Of a stretch of DNA of 64,000 nucleotides, positions 61,694 to 64,000 are shown piece by piece. The notes under the pieces are model-generated. The model saw nothing but the letters and a program-made list of their open reading frames with translations. It was not told the DNA's origin and did no database searches. Source of the stretch: Pseudarthrobacter psychrotolerans (GTDB lineage Bacteria; Actinomycetota; Actinomycetes; Actinomycetales; Micrococcaceae); contig NZ_CP047898.1 of the NCBI RefSeq assembly GCF_009911795.1, positions 248,001 to 312,000 on the forward strand, given 5' to 3'. Each line of letters begins with the position of its first letter. The stretch's first letter is position 1. Position numbers and translations under genes: made by a program.

Positions 61694-62864
61694 ACGCCGA
61701 GGTCCCAGTTGCGCTTTGGCAAGCGGCCCAGGCCTTCGACGAGCTCCGTTCGGCTGCCGCACAGCGCGATCCGCACCCAGCCCTCGCCAATCGAGCCAAA
61801 GGCAGTTCCCGGCGCGAACGCGACGCCGGAATCACCCAGGAACCTGCGGGTCCAGCTGCGGACGTCCCCGTCGCTGGCGTGGGAGACATCGGCCCAAAGG
61901 TAGAAGGCTCCCTGTGCAGTCAGGTACGGGATTCCTTTGGTTTCCAGCACTGCTGAGGCGGCGTCCCGGTTGGCCCGGTAGTGGTCATGGGCGTGCCGGA
62001 CGTAATCCTGCGGGCCTGTCAGTGCCGCGAGGGCGGCGTACTGCGAGGGGGTGGCAACACAGGAGACAATCGCTTCCATCACGTTGTTCATCTTCTGTTC
62101 CAGCCCAGGCGGACAGACCAGGGCGCCGATCCTCAGGCCGGTCAGGCCGTACGTCTTGGAGAGAGTCAGCGACGTGAACACCCTCGCCTCGCCGGGCACG
62201 TCGCTGTCGAACCGGGCCGGGCTGACGTGGGGGACGTCGTAGGTGAAGGCCTCGTAGCATTCGTCAGAAATGATCCAGAGATCGTGCTTGCGGGCAAGGT
62301 CCACAAGTTGCCGGGTCAATTCCTCGCCGAGGACGGCGCCCAGCGGGTTGGACGGGGAATTCAGGACGAGCACCCGGGTCCGGTCCGTGATGAGCGCCTC
62401 AACGTCCTGGATCCGCGGCTGGAAGTCATGCTCGGGATACAGCGGGTAGCCCACCGGCACGGCGTTCAGGAGCCGGCTGGTCATGGCGAATGTGGGGTAG
62501 CCGGGGTTGGGGATCAGGATCTCGTCGCCGGGGGAGAGCAGAAGGCTCATGGCGAAGTGCAGGCCCTGCTGCGCGCCGTCCACCACGTACACCCGCTCGG
62601 CACCAAGGCTGGTGCTAAGTCCGGCGCGTTCACGGAACCTGGCGGCGAACGCTTCACGGAGGACCGGGATGCCGGCGTTGGGCGTGTAGTTCGTCTCGTC
62701 CCGGTCAAGGCACGCCATGCCGGCTTCAAGGATGTGGCGGGGGAGCGCGAAGCCCGGCTCGCCGATGCTCAGGACGATGGCCCCGGGGTGTGCCAGGCGG
62801 CCTCGGTGATTTCCCGGATCTGGTTAACGGGGACGTCGCGCGCGTGCGCCGCAAGCTCAGGCAT
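61690..62864 (-). CDS. Class I/II PLP aminotransferase (apparent frameshift)
   Basis: The main frame covers DETNYTPNAGIPVLREAFAARFRE to the end with NSPSNPLGAV, the cofactor site SDECYEAFTY, and the Schiff-base lysine in SLTLSKTYGLTGLRIGA. The first 30 residues (PELAAHARDVPVNQIREITEAAWHTPG) are in another frame. Adding one G to the run at 62781-62784 joins them as AIVLSIGEPGF, the normal family sequence, giving 391 residues. A sequence error is likely. TAGGAT 7 nt before ATG 62864 marks a leaderless start. It probably transaminates an amino acid; the substrate is not known. Confidence 0.85.
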
Positions 62865-63001
62865 GGTTGCCATCCTAGCCGCCGGACTCCAGTCCCGGAG
62901 CGGCCACACCGGGGTGCGTGCCAGGGGCGGGGCCTGCGGGCAAGTCGTGGGGGCAGGGCTTGTGGGCAAGGGCGACGGCCAGCGCCGATATACTGGGAAG
63001 C

Positions 63002-63997
63002 GTGCTTTCTGGACTGGTGATAGTGGACAAACCGCAGGGATGGACCAGCCATGATGTGGTTGGTCGGATGCGGCGTCTCGCCGGGACCCGGAAAGTGGGG
63101 CACGCCGGCACCCTCGATCCCATGGCCACCGGCGTTCTGGTAGTGGGCATCAACAAGGCCACCCGGCTCCTGACGTACATCGTGGGCACGTCCAAGACGT
63201 ACACGGCAACCATCCGGCTGGGCCAGTCCACCATCACGGACGACGCCGAAGGTGACGTGATTGCCGCCGTCAGTGCCGCCGCCGTCGTCGACGAAGCAAT
63301 TCACGACGGCGTCGCCGCCCTCACGGGTCAAATCCAGCAGGTGCCCAGCAGCGTCAGCGCCATTAAGGTCAACGGTGAACGCGCTTACGCCCGGGTCCGC
63401 TCCGGTGAAGAGGTAAAGCTCGCGGCGCGCCCGGTCACCATCCACCGTTTCGAAGTTCACGCCATCAGCCGGGAAGCCGGCGGTGACGTTGTGGACATTG
63501 ATGTCACGGTGGAGTGTTCCTCCGGCACATACATCCGGGCCCTCGCCCGCGACCTCGGCGACGGGCTGGGAGTGGGCGGCCACCTGACCGCCCTCCGCCG
63601 GACCCACGTTGGCCCGTACTCACTGGAGCAGGCCCGGACGCTGGAACAGCTGGCCGAGGAGCTCAATGTCCTGGAAATGTCCCAGGCAGCCAGGGCACTG
63701 ATGCCCAACCGCGAACTCACGGCGGAGGAGACCACCGAGATTTCCTTCGGACGCCGGATCGCCGCCGGAGCGGAAGCGGGCGATCCCGCGGCCGCCACCA
63801 CTGAGCACCCAGCGGCGGCGTTCGCGCCGGACGGCAGCCTCGTGGCGCTCCTGGCGGACTCCGGAAACTTTGCCAAGCCCGTTCTGGTGTTCGCGCCGGG
63901 CAACGGTGCGCCCGGAAGTACTGCGCCCGGAACTACCGCGTCCGGGAAGGCTGCGGGCGGGGATACTGCGCCCGATACTGCGGGCGGGGACGCCTAG
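63002..63997 (+). CDS. truB: tRNA pseudouridine(55) synthase
   Basis: This 331-residue enzyme makes pseudouridine 55 in tRNA. Family motifs are GLVIVDKPQGWTSHDVV at the start, GHAGTLDPMATGVLVVG with the catalytic Asp, TKxYxA-type SKTYTATIRLG and SSGTYIRALARDLG. An extra C-terminal tail of about 40 residues is Gly/Ala/Thr-rich with short PGTTA-type repeats. TATACT (62989-62994) lies 7 nt before the GTG, indicating a leaderless message. It ends 3 bases before the right edge of the window. Confidence 0.94.
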   Translation: MLSGLVIVDKPQGWTSHDVVGRMRRLAGTRKVGHAGTLDPMATGVLVVGINKATRLLTYIVGTSKTYTATIRLGQSTITDDAEGDVIAAVSAAAVVDEAIHDGVAALTGQIQQVPSSVSAIKVNGERAYARVRSGEEVKLAARPVTIHRFEVHAISREAGGDVVDIDVTVECSSGTYIRALARDLGDGLGVGGHLTALRRTHVGPYSLEQARTLEQLAEELNVLEMSQAARALMPNRELTAEETTEISFGRRIAAGAEAGDPAAATTEHPAAAFAPDGSLVALLADSGNFAKPVLVFAPGNGAPGSTAPGTTASGKAAGGDTAPDTAGGDA

Positions 63998-64000
63998 GCA

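Overview
The window is high-GC, densely coded DNA from an actinobacterium of the family Micrococcaceae, most likely Arthrobacter or a close relative such as Pseudarthrobacter or Paenarthrobacter. This rests on three things: protein-level resemblance (YlxR, the long Gly/Pro-rich IF-2, the ActP/DUF485 pair, the DUF4439 protein), the gene order nusA-ylxR-infB-rbfA-truB, and copies of a GGTGGTCGAGCCTGTCGA-type repeat that I associate with Arthrobacter. No tRNA, rRNA, CRISPR array, prophage or intact insertion sequence was seen.

Layout. 1-2.4 kb: start of a sensor kinase, divergent from a DUF485/ActP-type acetate symporter pair. 2.5-7 kb: small hypothetical gene, PAS-ANTAR regulator, transketolase, and a decayed pair (PRC-barrel protein with an internal stop; NRAMP metal transporter remnant). 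7.3-9.4 kb: secreted CHRD protein, class F sortase and a lipoprotein. 9.7-19.2 kb: a compact neighbourhood of MTAP-type phosphorylase, NAD-epimerase, two-component system, GT2 glycosyltransferase, DUF2064/TIGR04282 protein, methyltransferase, molybdopterin oxidoreductase fused to a cytochrome-b-like membrane domain, and a GT87-like membrane mannosyltransferase. It looks like an uncharacterised glycoconjugate or modified-sugar pathway and is the best candidate here for an undescribed system. 19.2-20 kb is degenerate.

20.8-34.2 kb is a complete branched-chain amino acid (leucine) and probable itaconate catabolic locus: Lrp regulator, branched-chain keto-acid dehydrogenase E1a/E1b/E2, TetR regulator, biotin-dependent carboxylase beta and alpha, acyl-CoA dehydrogenase, CoA-transferase A and B, MaoC hydratase and CitE-like lyase. 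It matches the gene content of M. tuberculosis Rv2495c-Rv2504c. 34.2-46 kb: a lipase maturation factor-like protein, the dxr-rseP-ispG isoprenoid/site-2-protease block interrupted by a SatD-like insert, a GNAT, and a TetR/ABC-2 exporter operon. 46-64 kb: proS, a permease, a PLP decarboxylase, a kinase/VIT pair, then rimP-nusA-ylxR-infB-rbfA, a ScyD/ScyE-type secreted protein, a deaminase, a thioredoxin, an aminotransferase and truB.

Two window-wide observations matter for any reader. First, four genes (E1 alpha, CoA-transferase B, infB, and the aminotransferase beside truB) each carry one apparent single-base deletion in a G/C-rich run. Because infB is essential, these are more likely sequence errors than real mutations, so I annotate these genes at full length. 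Second, many genes start 6-7 nt after a TAnnnT-like -10 element, so leaderless transcription appears common and was used to choose several starts.
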